This document shows, piece by piece, positions 49,501-62,894 of a stretch of DNA of 64,000 bases; positions within the stretch are counted from its first letter, which is position 1, and every line of letters begins with the position of its first letter. Made by a program: the position numbers and the translations under genes. Source of the stretch: Amyloporia xantha. Taxonomy: Eukaryota > Basidiomycota > Agaricomycetes > Polyporales > Adustoporiaceae. The notes beneath the pieces are model-generated. The model saw nothing but the letters and a program-made list of their open reading frames with translations. It did not search any database and was not told where the DNA came from. The DNA lies in NCBI GenBank assembly GCA_036971615.1, contig JAYKKR010000001.1:4216001-4280000 (forward strand), in the 5' to 3' direction.

Positions 49501-52035
49501 CGTTCTTTGATCATCTCGCGTTCGAAACTCAACGCCCTAATCTCCCATATATTGCGTGTCCGACTTAGGCAGAGGATCACAGATGAAACAACCGTCTGTC
49601 ACGCGGCGGAAGCCTTTCAGCCTTGTGTGCCTTTCGTGGTGTACGGGCGATGTACTAGGCCCAACTGTCCAAGAAGTCACACAGGAATCTATGATGAAAA
49701 AGCATACAATCTTCGCGTTCGAATCCACCTTCAACAAGTTCTCATATTTCACGCGAAGTTCAGACTCGAGGAAAGGTGGCAGCGTTTGGCAGAGCAACGG
49801 TGCGTTCACATCATAATTCGAAATGAAAATCGTCTTAACTCATAAAGGAATCTCCAGCTTCTGGTTACATCGACTGTACGAAGCTATCTTCCCCCCGTTC
49901 TATGCGTTGGGTAATATCCAATGTCTGACTCCGGCCTTGATACCCGAATTTGAACGAGGTTTTCGCGTGGTTAAAGGCTGGATACGAGACCTATTGTATT
50001 CTGTCAAGCCATATCGACCCAACGTTGATAAATTAGGGGACTTCCTGACGCCTTTGATGCGCTTCACGTCGCTAGGATACCTCTTTGATGCTCGGGCTAC
50101 TGCTTATCATATTCGCCGTATTCCCCCTGTCTTCAAGTATCGACCTCCGCCGTTGTTACGAGCTCCGGACAACACTTATGCCGTCCACGATATGGTATCG
50201 TTCCTCAGTGGTGGTAACAAAGAAGTCTGTGTTGAAGGGCATCCAGTTTGTGCGGTGAGTATTTGTCCCTTTTTCTAATTATTCTCAGCTACTCAAGACT
50301 GTCTTGCCCAGCCACATATTTGACAATAGGATTGACGTGGATATATGTGTTCTCTGCGATTTTCTCGACGATATATGCGGATCGCTTGTGGTCGACAGGC
50401 ACTTGGAAGAGCACTCTACACTGCACGGAGTTACTCTCCCTCGCAGCTGGCTCGTACGTTTGACTCGAAAATTGGAGAATCCAGGAAGTTGGGATATTGA
50501 ACTACCTCGACGTTATCTGGAACCCTTGGGCGAGCTCTTGGAGCAACTGTACACGGGGAATCATGCGGGTAATTCGCTTTGTGAATGAACGTCCGGTATC
50601 GAATACAATGCTGATATACCTGCACCTCTCTAACCAGATTACTTACTATTCGAAAGCCACGGTCTCGGCTGGGAGTCTAGATTGCATATCCGAAACATTT
50701 TCATCGCTCGCATGTGAGTTTTTATGATCTCAAACACATCACATGTGCCTAATCTGCAACCATACTAGATGCAAAAATCTGTGTCTATGTGCGTATCATA
50801 AAACGGAAACTCATACAGATGTCCTAACCGCAATTTCTGCGATAGTGGGGATCAATTTCCGTGATGATTGGTTGCACGAAGAAATCTTGAAGACAATCGG
50901 CACTATCTGCAAGCCAGAACGAGATGGAAACCACAGTACGATTTATAGAGGGTGAGCGCGCCAGAAATAAGTTTATCGAGAATTGGTCTGAGATTGTGAC
51001 AGATATGTCGCTGCTATTACTTGGCAACAACTGGCCATGGTCGTGCAACGAGAGTCTACTGCAAGGTCGTCGATGGACGAGATAGTCCAGCTCCAAGCAG
51101 CGGCTCGTAATCCAGCGTCATATCTGCCCCCAATACTTCCTAACGTGCGCAGAATCGAATATACTGCTGTCAAAGAAATCCCTCAACTGCTAACGTCGAG
51201 TGACCCTTTGACGAGCTCGCGCGACAGTGGCCCGGCACCTCACCCCATCTCTCGCGACATTCTGCTTGCCACGAACAAGTCTGCTCAGAACATGGATGGC
51301 CGCAAACACAATACCGAGGGTACGAAAGCATCCGAGATCGATACAGAAGAGGTGGACAGCGCTTCTGCCGCCGTGTCTGCGAAGGAGCTCGATGCTGCCC
51401 ATGTCCTCTGGGCCGCGTATCGTCGGCACGTGCGATATCGCCAAAGCGCTGCAAAACCTATGTACAGCATGCGCAGTCGTCACTTCTCGGCATGCTTGGA
51501 CGTATCCACGACCATCTATGGGCCGCGCAGCTATTACCGGCTGCTTTTCCTGGGGCCGCTCCCACATCTGCTGGTCGCCCTGGAATGCATGCACGCGTAT
51601 ATGCAAACGGCCAAGGTTAATCTGCAACGCAAGCTCCATTCTGTGCAGCATGAGGAGCTAGAGAAGTTGCAAGAAAGATTGGCGGAAATAAGGTGCGTGA
51701 TCCGTATCTGAGTATTCTTGAACCTTGACATTATGCGCTGTGCTAAAATAAAACTCGACACGATCTTCAGTCACGTCCTGGACCGTGTGATAGATCTACA
51801 GACGGTTCTGCACCCGAAATCAGACTTACACAAGAGGCGCAATAAAGAAGAACTCGAGTCGCACGCTCGGGAGGTTCAAGAGCTCATGGGTCGCGTATTC
51901 CCGTCGGGTGCCACTCAACCCGGCCAAGAAGATTTGCAGTTGGCCATGAAAGCGATCTCGGGCAGGAAGTCACATTCTGTGCGCAAACCGAAGCCAGAGC
52001 TGAATGTTGACGAGTGGGATGTGTTCTCTGATTGA
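43587..52035 (+). CDS. Giant UvrD/TRANK1-like SF1 helicase with TPR-like repeats and CCCH zinc finger, copy 2
   Basis: Same plan and exon layout as copy 1. Walker A is VIGRSGTGKTTAILFKML (45770-45860, intron-split at the same base); motif II YIDEAQDNLLIDAL (about 46873); motif III GLFWAGDTAQTISIGSAF; motif IV GVNYRSHAGIVN (about 47228); motif V YESKGLEFDDV; motif VI YVATTRARQKLWIA. Helical repeats follow (ARAYYLKEQARL, AADAFSAAADDAI, HAGQCFSHSGDNRKAASAYY), then a canonical CCCH finger and a C-terminus ending KPELNVDEWDVFSD. The first exon runs into a TAA at 44220, while the conserved continuation (DNLGIEAPKTQ) is in the +1 frame. No intron of normal size bridges this, so there is either a 1-nt insertion in the gene or a sequence error. 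If real, the copy would make only a 211-residue N-terminal piece. Confidence 0.82.
44994..45006 (+). other. 13-nt micro-exon of helicase copy 2
   Basis: ATGGAAAGACAAG lies between TAG and GTCGGG. It joins ESD to VIKVFGVYTH with the residues MERQ. Size and phase equal those of the copy 1 micro-exon. Confidence 0.75.
49624..49680 (+). other. CCCH zinc finger of helicase copy 2
   Basis: CVPFVVYGRCTRPNCPRSH has the C-x8-C-x4-C-x3-H spacing of CCCH fingers, which often bind RNA. Confidence 0.82.
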
Positions 52036-52958
52036 TTAGGAACTCGTGCCGTCAGAGGAGGCGCGTTACTCGTGGGGTTCATAGCACATCGGGGATTTTA
52101 GTTAGGTTTGAATGATTTGAACGAAGATGTATGCTGAGAATGAGTAGTGGCGCGGAATACCACCTCCATCGTCACTCTTAGAAACAAAATGAGTACTGAT
52201 ACCATGGCCAGGTCTAATAAACACATGGATCCTCAATCACAGTTTGCCAACACGAATCCGAACAGGAGGCTAACTTGAAGGTGGGGGTCTCAGTAAGTTC
52301 TGAGTAAGACGCCATTTGTGAAATCTCGGGTTTGCGCCTCCCAGCTTGCGGTCGCGGTCAGCACTGACACGCAGCTGGTGACTGACATGAATTGCCAAGG
52401 CGAACATTGCATCTGACTTGCATCTGACTGATGTCGGATGACAGAAACTCACCGGCAGCGGCTACCCAGGTCCCAGGCTGAATGAAGTGTCTGCGTCGTG
52501 GCCTGACATTATTCTCTTGATGACAATATTGTTACACTGCGCCAGTACAGTCCCAGAAACAGATAGAAATGTTAAAATCAGGTCAAGGGGATCAGCAGTC
52601 GATGTATGCGTATAGGAGTAGTTCAGAGAAACAAGAAGTGGGCAAGGATGGCAGCAGGAGCGGTGGTGCCGCCAACGCGTCACAGCGGCCGCTGGAATTC
52701 AATAAATAATATACCTCACTTGACCTCCCGAGCTCATCGTCCTGTTCATCGAGCTCGCTGTTCACTGCGCCGCAACCAACATCAAAGATCGGACTAATCT
52801 GCATCGCCATCGCCTGCGCGTTCAAACGCGACACAGCACCCCGACTTACATACTTCTGACCTCATTACATCTAGGGTAATCACGTCGTCCACGCCGCATT
52901 CGCCCCCTTTCCTACCTGCACCTGCACCTGCCTGCACCCATCGCCCAGTCTGAGAGCC
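52036..52958. other. Intergenic stretch upstream of the Osh gene
   Basis: No gene seen. Just before the ATG is a CCTGCACCTG-type pyrimidine/GC-rich leader, common before fungal start codons. Confidence 0.45.
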
Positions 52959-54952
52959 ATGATGGGTCTATTCAACCAAGCGACATCCAAGGTGCACCGT
53001 CCACGCGGGTCCTCTGAGTCCGACGACAAAATCCCGGACGACACCGACCCAGATGATGTCTCCGTGCTGTTAGTCTCTTACTTCATTTTATCCTGCCTCG
53101 TCTGACTGTATATATACCATGTTCTACTACACCCGATACCGCGATGCTGCCACGGATGCCAACCCTGATCACGACCTTGAATGCGACAGGGATGAGGAGG
53201 AAGGCTCCATCATCAAGTCCATGATCGGTCAACTCAGGTGCGTCTCGTATATTGTGTAGAATCGTGCGCGGCGGGGTAACAGGCGGTGTGCTCGCGTTCA
53301 GGGTCGGAATGGACCTGTCAAAGGTCACTTTCCCAACCTTCGTCCTCGAGCCACGCAGCATGCTCGAGCGCATCACGGACTTCATGTCCCACCCAGACCT
53401 CATCTTTGGGTGCGTATTCTTCTTCATGCTTTGTAGAATATGACTAGAATTGACTTGCTCTAGCGCGGAGAACTACGACGATCCTGAGGAGCGGTTCATT
53501 AGAGTACTTCAATATTACCTCGCCGGTTGGCACATTAAGCCAAAGGGCGTCAAGAAACCGTGAGTCGTCGTTCCATCCGTGGGCTGCTTCTCCCCCAGCA
53601 CTCGCCGTTACCCAGCTGTGGTCTTCATGGCTTAATTGTCCCTTCCCCCGCTCTGTATCTATAAAAACGATGTCCCCGTGCATCTCTGCAAAATTACTCT
53701 TGTTTCCTCAGTGTCTCACAGCTCTCCTGTCCCTCTTCTGACATACGAATTTTTCCCATGACGCATACATGATCACGCAGATACAATCCTGTCCTGGGCG
53801 AGTTCTTCCGCTGTCGATATGACTACGCAGACGGCTCGCAAGGATTCTACATCGCAGAGCAAGGTATGCACACCGACTTTCATTGGTGTCACGATCATCC
53901 GTGCTAACTTGGATGCTACGTGGTGCCCAGTCTCGCACCACCCACCCGTGTCCGCGTTCTACTACGTCTCGCCAGCTAACAAGGTCGCCATCGTCGGGGA
54001 GCTGCGGCCCAAGTCGAAGTTCCTGGGGAACAGCGTCTCCACAACGATGGAGGGCGAGAACCGGATCTACCTGATGGGCCGCCCAGACGAAAGCCGTGAG
54101 TCTCCCCGCCCTACGCGCGCGCACACAGTGTCCCATGATCTCGCATGCAGCATACGTGATCTCGATGCCCAACATGTATGCGCGCGGGATCCTGTGGGGC
54201 AAGATGATCCTCGAGCTGGGCGACACGTGCACGGCGCGCAACGACCGGAACGGGCTGAGCGCGGAGCTCACGTTCAAGACCAAGGGCTACTTCTCTGGCA
54301 CGTACAACGCGATCCAGGGGCGCATCCGCCGCGGGAGCACGGAGACGGGCGAGGTGAACGGGCACTGGAGCGCGGTGATGGAGTACAAGAACAATAAGGT
54401 GCGCGGTGCTGCGCTACGCGAGCGCGCGGAGGGCGATGCTGATCGATTGGACTACGCTAGACGAACGAGAAGCGCGTGCTGTTCGATGTGCAGAAGGACG
54501 GTAATAAGGTCGCGCCAAAATGGGTTGCGCCGGAGGAGGAGCAGGAGCCGAATGAGTCGCGTCGGTATGTAATATTCGCTTCTTACACTTCAGCGTGTCT
54601 CTAACGAGATGTTCCTCTGAACGTATGACGTACAAAGTCTATGGTCAAAGCTGACGCATGCGATCGTGGCGAAAGACATGGACGCAGCGACGGAGGCCAA
54701 AACAGCCGTGGAAGAATCTCAGCGAGAAATGCGCCGGAAGCGGGAAGAGAACGGAGAGACGTTCACACCGCGATTTTTCCGGCAGGACAGTGAGAAACGG
54801 TGGGGGCCCAAGATCACGTATGTCCGACCTTCTGTCGTGTGTGATTCGGACGACTGACAAGGAATGTGTGCCACAGATTACCAGATGATCCTCAAGAAGC
54901 AATGGAGGCTGTGAAGAACTGGATCTGGTCTCCCTCTCCATCGCAGACTTAA
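52959..54952 (+). CDS. Oxysterol-binding protein homolog (Osh, short Kes1/Osh4-type)
   Basis: The first ATG is at 52959, followed in frame by a second at 52962. The protein starts [13 protein letters not shown] and then an acidic stretch. The ORD core is complete: [50 protein letters not shown], and the family signature [14 protein letters not shown]. Later come [10 protein letters not shown] and the C-terminal [20 protein letters not shown] and [19 protein letters not shown]. The lack of PH and ankyrin domains places it with the short Kes1-type proteins, which exchange sterol and phosphatidylinositol 4-phosphate between membranes. In that group the signature EQVSHHPP contacts the phosphoinositide headgroup. 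The many short introns are all in frame as far as I traced them. Confidence 0.92.
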
Positions 54953-55346
54953 GCCCGCTTGCGATACTCGATAATGTGCCAATTCGCTGCTGTTCTTGGT
55001 AGTCCCCTGCTGTGTTCTGCTAATTCTACATCCCCATCACCATCTTACTGTAATGCAGTATATTCAAAGTCGCGACTTGCTGATCTGTGTACAACAAATG
55101 TGATATCGACTGTGCTGAGTGAAGGAGGAGCAAGGTGAGATGAAAATGAGATATGGTATTTATGGGCATCGCCCAGGGTGATGGAGTAACATATATGCAT
55201 ATGATGTAGTTGACGGACGTGGAAATGAGATGTGAGATTAGTGTTAATAACTTGAGACAAGGAGCAGGTATGGAAAACAATCCGTTCCAGTAAGCGACAG
55301 ATAAACAAGAAAACCGATATAAAGTCAATAGAAACCCTTGAAAACA
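54953..55346. other. Convergent 3' region
   Basis: AT-rich untranslated ends of the Osh gene and the coiled-coil gene. No other feature seen. Confidence 0.5.
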
Positions 55347-58300
55347 CTAGTTCCACCAGCCATCATTCCCGAGTGTTGGTGCTGCAGATACGTTGCTGGG
55401 TGTCGGCGATGGTATCTGTGGACGATAATACGACGTAGGTCGTTTTGCCTTGGGCGTCATGGGCATGGTCATGGACTCGGTATGCCGCGGCGCATGAATC
55501 GAGTCCCAAACCGATGGCTGAGGCGAGGTTTCTACTCGAACCGCAGGCTCACGAGAAGCCGTGTATGGTCCAGTAGGAGTACCTGCACGACTCTCATTAT
55601 AGATGGTGCTCGCACGCGAGTCAGGCCGTGGCTTAGCATGACTGCGGGCATGACCATTCCCGTTCTGAAGGTAACGGGCGGTTGGTTGGGCCACTGTAGC
55701 CGCGACAGCTGCTTTCTTGGCTTGGTCAGTCTCAGCCTGCAGACGCGCGACCTGTGCTTCAAGAGCAGCAATCTGGTCGCGCAGCTTGCTTTGTCGATCC
55801 TGAGAAAGTGTCAGCATGACCATAGTACAAGAGAGCGGATCAAAATGAACCTTGTCCAGGCGCTCTTCAGCATCCCGTTCTTCAAGCTGCAGCTTGACTA
55901 AGGAATAATCTGCGTCCAGCTGCGTCTGAGCCTGCTCTGAGCTGTCGAGCCTATTCCGCGTGGCTTCAAGCTCGCCCTCATACTCCTTCGCACGCTTTTC
56001 CCACTCGATGGCGCGTTGCTGCGCCTGTACGAGACCCTGTCGAGAAGTCTGAGCAACCTTCTCATTGTTCGTCATCTTAGCCTCATAATCTTTCATGCGA
56101 CGCTGGAGAGCTGCATGTTCACCCTCGAGAATCTTGCTGCGGTCGCGGATGCGTCGCAATTCCCTGATCTCTTCACTGTCTGCTTGACCCACCAAACTCG
56201 TGAGCGCCTGGATCTGCTCTGACGCGCGGCGAAGATCATCCCAGTGGCTCTGCTGCGAAATGAGGTCCTCGGTTTGTCTCCTTTGTATCGCTAGTTCTTC
56301 CAATACACTATCTTTCTCACGTGTAATGAACGTGACGCGCAAATCGAGCGAATCGGCCTATAAAGGCATCTCGTAAGCTTGTGCTCATTGACAGGCGAAT
56401 TGACAAACTAACCTGAGACCTGAGCTGCTGTTTCTCCAATCCAAGCTCGCGATTGTGCGCTTCCAGTTGCGACATCCGCTGGGAGTCAGTCTGAGCCTGC
56501 ACATCGGCAGCTTTGAGCCGCTCAAGAGCGCGTGCGAGTGCCTCTTCAAGTTCGACGTTCTTTGCTTCTGTAGCGGCAGCCTCTGCGGTCTTAACAGACA
56601 CGGTTTCTTGCAGACCCTCGACCTTGGTCAACAGCCGATCCCGTTCCGTCTCGGTCGATCTTAACCGTTCGGCAAGCATGTCCTTCTCAACCCGAACTTG
56701 CCCATGCGCTCCGCGGGCCTTGGCCAACTGTACCTGTAATTCGGCGCTCGCGGTCATAAGCCTTCTGATCTCCTCGGCATCCTTATGGGATGTATTCCGC
56801 GCGGCAAAGTCGGCGTGAGCATTTTGAAGAATCGAGGTTGCTTCAACCATAGCCTCGGGCAACGTATCAATGTGCTTAATAATATCCTGGCAGAAGTCAG
56901 CAAACTCTTGATTCTGAGAGACTAATTTTTGCTGCTCGCGCGCGACATCGCGCACGACCGCCTCGATCTGAGAAATGTTCTTCACGAACGGAGCATCGTT
57001 CTCGCCTCGCTCCAAATGACTCTTGAACTCTGCTTGAGCACTGCCGAGGGCATCCGTGGCAACAGCTAAGCGTTGCGGCAGGTCCGATAGCAGACTGACC
57101 ACCTCTTGTCGGACGGAAGACAAGTCAAGCTCCAAGGGTACAGAGGGCACAGACTCCTTCTCCTTCAAACTGCTGACAGTAGCTTGTAGTTCTTGAATGG
57201 GCGCCAAAAGACCACGGACGCTCTCTGCCACTTTCTCAGTCACCACGTCTACGTTGAACGCTCTGTCTCTGACAGCAAGGCGAGAGTCTAGACGTTCGAC
57301 CACGAGATCGGAGACTTGTTCCTTGATTTCATGCGCATCTAGAGGAGACACAATCTTCCGGACTTCAGTCGTAAGCCTGCCGATTATAGCCTCCACATCA
57401 AACTCTGGCACAGGACCGTGCAACGAGGGCAAGATCGGTACAAGCTTGTCCACGATGAGGCCTGCCGTTTCCCGCTTGTCCGAGGCGAGGTCAATCAATT
57501 GCGATATGTGCGGCTTGACAGCTTGCGTGAGCCGCGAGGTGAGACCTTCATAATCGATCGGCTCAGGTCTCAGCGCAGCGAGCTGGGGAAGCAAGTGCGA
57601 AATGACTGCATCTACAATCTGCTCTTTATCTTGGGAAGGCCTGGGATATTCCGTGTTTTGCAGCCGTATCGCCAACTGGGTAGTAGATGCAACAACAGCA
57701 TTCACCGTTCTATTGGTCAGCTCCTCAGCCAGCTTCACCAGATTTCCTTCCTGACTGCGAGCGTTCATGACCTGTGTAATATCCCTCTGTATAAGAGCAC
57801 GAGCCTCCGCGTGTTTCTGTTCTATGAGACCCTTGATCACCTCGAAGTCAAGTTCGCCACGAGCATCCATCTGACTGTCATCCAAACCCTTGGCTGCAGA
57901 CTCGTGCAGTTGTGCCCGGAACAACGATACAACCTCCGTGATCATAGCTTCCGTCGATGCATTCAGCGACTGCCCACCAGACATCTGCTTGAAATCAGAC
58001 AGCGCTCCTCTGATCTCCTCGAATTTCTCATCTAGAATGTACTCGAGCCTCTGCTCGTACTGCTGCATCTCAATCCTTCGCGACAGGTTAACGGGAGGAA
58101 GCGAGATATCCGAGAGCGAAGAGTCACTGGCGTGATGCCTCGGCGGCAGCGACGAGCGCCGCATCGGCCTGTCCGGCGTGAAGATATCACGCTGCGGCGA
58201 CGACTCCCGGAAGCCAGGATCGGTGAACAGGCGATTTCGGGATATCCTGTGCGAGATCGGAGGCACGTTGAGATCGTCCAGCGAAGGCCTAGGGCTATGC

Positions 58301-61300
58301 TCGAAGATATCTCTCGAGCTCAGCCTCGAACGCACTGTGCGACGCGTTTTGTCATCGCCATCCGCATTGACGAGGGCTTTGAACAAACCTGCAGGAACAG
58401 TATTTGTGGACACCGGGTGCTTGAAGTCCAGCGGTATCGGTGCACGCTTCGACTTCATGGTCGGCGGGAACGGCAGATCGTGAGCAGATTGCACATCTCC
58501 GTTCTCCACGGGTGCATTCGTTGCCGGAGGTTGATTCTCTTCGTCACCAGCAAGGGTCGCATGCTGTGAGATGCTCGGCATCGCGCTTGAGAATCCAGAG
58601 AAAGTAAACGGCTTGGCAGTAGCATTGAGCAAAGGGTCCTTCGACAGTCCCAGTCCACCAGACGGTGGGCTGGTGGGCGCTGATACAGCCCTGATGTTGT
58701 CCGGCGGGAACTTGAACGATGACAAGGTGCTGACGCCATCCACATCTTCTCCGTCGAGAGAAGCGCTAGAACCGCGCCTCTGCCTCTTCTCCCTACCTTG
58801 CATTTCTCTGCCCTGCGCAGCCTTGCCTGGAGACAGAGCTACAGAGATCACGGGCGGTGTGGGCAACGGTCGGACAGTCTGCGGCGAAGAGAACGTCAGC
58901 TGCGGCACACCCGGCGGCGGACGGAATGTGAATCCGGTAGGCTTAAATTCAGGCGCGGCAGCACTGAGCGGCTTGCCAAACGAAGGCGCACGGGTATGGC
59001 CGACAGTAGACGTCCCTGATGAGCTCGAAGCAGCTGGCTGACTGAACGAACCGGACGTCGATGCAGTCGGCAGACTGAACGAGCCAGACGTCCACGAGCC
59101 CGACTGTCGATTCGCCCCGAATACAAAGGGCTTGGCAAGAGGATTGAGTGACTCCGTCCGTGGTGCCGGCGGCTGGGGAGGGCGAGGATAGAGACCCCCG
59201 GGCTGGAAATAATGTTCCGACGTCTCTCTCGAGTGTGCCAAGGCTGGATCATGGTAAGAGTACGGCGCAGACCCTGGCCGCGTTTCGGGCAACGGTGGCA
59301 ACGGCCGGCCATGACCACTAGATGACGGTCTCGGAAAGTGACCCCGGTGGTCGGGGAACCCAAATGCCTTCTCGCCATGGCCCTCCTCGCTAGGATTCGA
59401 CACAATGTCGTCAGTATCAACAAACGTAGGCGCGATCTCGGGCGGTCGGGGGAAGTTGGGCAGTCTCCTCGGAGTCTCCAGATCTTGCTGTGCCTGCTGC
59501 TTCGCTCGACGAAGTATACGACGCTGGAGGCGATGATGACGAGCCCTCTCTTCATCAGACGGGTTCGACCACTCCCCGATGCTCTGTAATATCGGTTTAA
59601 ACATATGACCTAAAGCAGAAACACGGTCCACTGACCTCGTCTTCAGAGGTCTCAGCACCAGTGCGAAGATCCTCCGAACCCGTCCACTCTCCTACTGCCT
59701 CCTGATCTGGATCCGAGTCACCATCGACATCCTCTATCGGAACGGTGTCCAAGCCAAGCGGATCCCGCGTCGGCACAACCTCGAATGTTGGCGAATCATC
59801 CCTAGCGAAACCCGACGACGGTCCCTCCGTGAGTCCTCCCACAGAGGCCAACGACAGCGCAGCAGACAGCCGCGAGACATGCCGAGAATGTATTCGACTC
59901 TGCGCGACCGTACTCATTCCGTCTTGGTTCAGCTCCCCGACCTCATCCTGGTTTGCTTGCTCAGTAGCCGTATCGCTAATCGGACTCAGTGGTAACACCG
60001 GCTCGTCCAGAGCTTGTGCAGCCGGTTGAGGCAACGCTGCGATCTCCTCTACAGGCTCCTCCTCTTCCTCCGTGACATCTAACCCGAAGCCCCGCATAAA
60101 GTCGGGGCGACTCTCCGGTCTCGACAACGGCGCCGGAGGAGCGAGAGTCGCAAAGTTCGCCGGAGCGCGACCCTGGGGCGCGTGAATGTTATCCATCGTC
60201 GCTGCCATCGGCGCTCGAGGCGTTGGTGAGATGCGATTGAAGATCTGATCTGAACCAAGCGTCGCCGAAGGCCCGAATGGGTTAAACGCGGCCGTCGGAT
60301 TGTACACAGGAGATTGTGACTGGAACGAGGGTGGCTGCGCCAATGACATACTATGACCGTGCCTTCCCTGGAAGCGCGGCGGGATCTGAGGCGACGTCGA
60401 TAGATTAAACGGTGGCTGCGGCGAAGTCGATAAGGAATTAGATGACGACGCGTTCTGGGACTGCTGCAGTTTGTTTAATTTGAAGAAAAGTAGAGCGGGA
60501 TCGGCAGGAGACGATATCTGAGGTACCACGTCAGAACACCGCTGCAACGTGTGAACCACGCGTACAACGCACCGATGCAGCCCGAGCATGGGGAGCGTGA
60601 ATATGAGGTACGGAACTGCCGGTACCCCGCTCTACCCCAAGCCTCTCCAACTTCTCTTCAATGATCTTCTGCTTCATGTCGTCCCATGCGCTCTATGATA
60701 GTGGTGACGAGGTTACAACCAGGGCATGAACAGACCATCAGTGGCAATTGAGAAGACTAAGAATAAACTACGGACCTTTCCAGGGAGAAAGACGTCAACC
60801 GTATCTGGCAGATGCCGCCTCCAGTTATCTGGTGGAAATGGCTCTGCAGTCGTAATTTCCGGTTGTGGTATCTCTGGATGTTGTGGTACCTGCGAAGGGG
60901 TAAGAGGGGTCCTAGCCCATGTCTGACGCGTTGGCGGCTCTTCGCCCTCTCCTGGCAGTGTCTCTCGAGGGAAATTCACGACTACTTTCTTCACCTTGGG
61001 CGTGGAACCAGATGGGGGTGTTGCTGACGCAGGGGGCAGGGGACTGACTTTGCGTTGCGGTCCACCGAGTACTGCCTTTGGTGGGCCACCTACACTGATG
61101 CTTGGCGATCTCTTGTTCCGAGGCACAAACGGCTGGCTGTATGGTGTCAAACCGAGCATAGGTGCCGGAAACCCATTCTGCCCCAGTGGAGTCATCGGCA
61201 TGCCGGGTGGGAATATCCCCGCCGCTGCCAGCTGCACCACACTCGGCGAACTTCTGTGCATCGAGGGTCGCCCCGGGGCACCTGGAGGTTGTTGGAAGAA

Positions 61301-61495
61301 AGAGGGCTGCATAGGTGTCTGGAGAGAATTTGACGAATTGAGGAACGGCGGGGGATGCATTCCCTGCGATATCGAAGTGGGCAGCCCCGGCGAGAACATC
61401 GGCGCGTTTTCACCAAACATAATGGGCTGCTGAGCATTGAGATTTGGAGGAATAAACAGCCTCGGGAGTTGCTGCTGGCGATGTTGTGTCGCCAT
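55347..61495 (-). CDS. Large low-complexity and coiled-coil protein, uncharacterised
   Basis: Six exons (60776-61495, 60573-60692, 59636-60517, 56413-59583, 55851-56357, 55347-55799) sum to 1,950 codons. The N-terminal 600 residues are Pro/Gln/Ser-rich and disordered, with one conserved-looking helix SAWDDMKQKIIEEKLERLG. A basic segment DEERARHHRLQRRILRRAKQ follows. Then comes another disordered region with repeated FxF-like islands (KPFVFGA, KPFTFSGF, GFTFRPPP). The C-terminal 900 residues are a long heptad-rich coiled coil (LQVQLAKARGAHGQVRVEKD; KLRDQIAALEAQVARLQAET). The extreme C-terminus is Ser/Pro-rich and ends DGWWN. I do not recognise the family. The shape suggests a scaffold or tether; this is inference from composition only. 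Confidence 0.82.
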
Positions 61496-61763
61496 GGTCT
61501 TGAAACCGGACACGGGATCTATAGAGGAGCACTGTCAGAGGCACGCAGGCTGCTGACTGCGAGGAGTAGGCCAGGGTATCAGGAGGAGGAGGGTGGTATA
61601 GTGGCTTGTCCGTCGAAGGGGGAGAACAAGCTCAGCTTCAACTTGAAGCACGAAAATCCAGAGGCCATTCCGAGCCACGTGGATGCATCGTGCGACTGAT
61701 GGAACCCGAGTTTCAGACGCCGTTACCTTTTCTGGCTACCTTACGGGAACCTGACCGACTTGT
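61496..61763. other. Upstream region of the coiled-coil gene
   Basis: Presumed promoter and 5' leader. Element D inserted 277 bp upstream of the start codon. Confidence 0.45.
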
Positions 61764-61771
61764 GTTATACG
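61764..61771. repeat. 8-bp target-site duplication of element D, left copy
   Basis: GTTATACG, identical to 63299-63306. Confidence 0.9.
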
Positions 61772-62176
61772 CACCTCGACCTCACGTGCACCCAGGCTAA
61801 TTAGCCCGGCATACCCCCCCGGGATTGCCGGGCTAGCTAGCCTCGAAAGTCAAATACCCTGTAGTTGCCAATAAAGCGGGCTTGCCAAATACAATAAGTC
61901 TGCTTATCTCACTGTTATCTAGTGCACCGCTGATAACGATGAGTACACCGTGCGTCCAGCGCCAGATCACCGAACGCATCGGGATCTCCCGCGTGACGCG
62001 GCGCGCCTGCGCGCTCAATGCGTCGGCGCCGCCGCCGATGAGCACGAGAATTGGCTCTAGCTTCGTCAATATATTGTGTATTTAGTTCGAAATTTCACTG
62101 GTAGCAATAGGATTATCTTGGATTATATATGTAATGTATGAATGAATACTTTGAAGCTCAAATGGAAGGAATAGAA
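61772..62176 (+). repeat. Left inverted-repeat arm of element D
   Basis: Pairs with 62895-63298 in inverted order. Confidence 0.88.
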
Positions 62177-62894
62177 TGTAATTTATTTTGCAATGGGGCT
62201 GGAGCTGTTGTGCTCACTATGAACTGAGCTTTAATTGATTGACTATCTCCTATGCCTTATTGAGTGTATTTGAAGTATATTTGTGGACATACTTGTTTCT
62301 ACATAGTCCCCATACAAAGGTATTCTAACAAAATCTAATGTATGCCACAGTGTATGTAATACACATATTTCAATACATAGAGGGAGATTGAGCAAAGAAG
62401 TTCTAGCACAAAGAATTCTATGTATACTATGGATTTATCTGCCAAGCCGTATAGAGAGCAGTGCATGATTGCTTATGCAGTGCGCAAAATGGACCCGAAG
62501 GTTACAGTGGCGTGCATATTTGCACTCAACTCGATCACTAGGCAAGCGCGCATCCTGATTGGCTGGACGGCGGTTCGCCGAACGAGGTGCTGTTGCTTTC
62601 GGTGTCTTCTATCCCCTGTCGTCTTACAGTACCACAAACAAATATTACCTATATAAAGCATTAATCCCTTTGCATATCAATATCTGAGGCACCAGAAGGT
62701 ACATGAAATATAGAAAGTGTGAAATAGCAATATTTGACTGAATGTACCCAAACTAATCAAGTTTCACAAATAGACAGGTGCAAAATAGCATTAAGCAGAG
62801 CACTGTAGTACATGAAATGTGGTGCTTTATGAGCTCATTGATAATACTGCCAGCCAGGGAGGGTGATAATTGTCTATTTGAGAGAAATCAAAAT

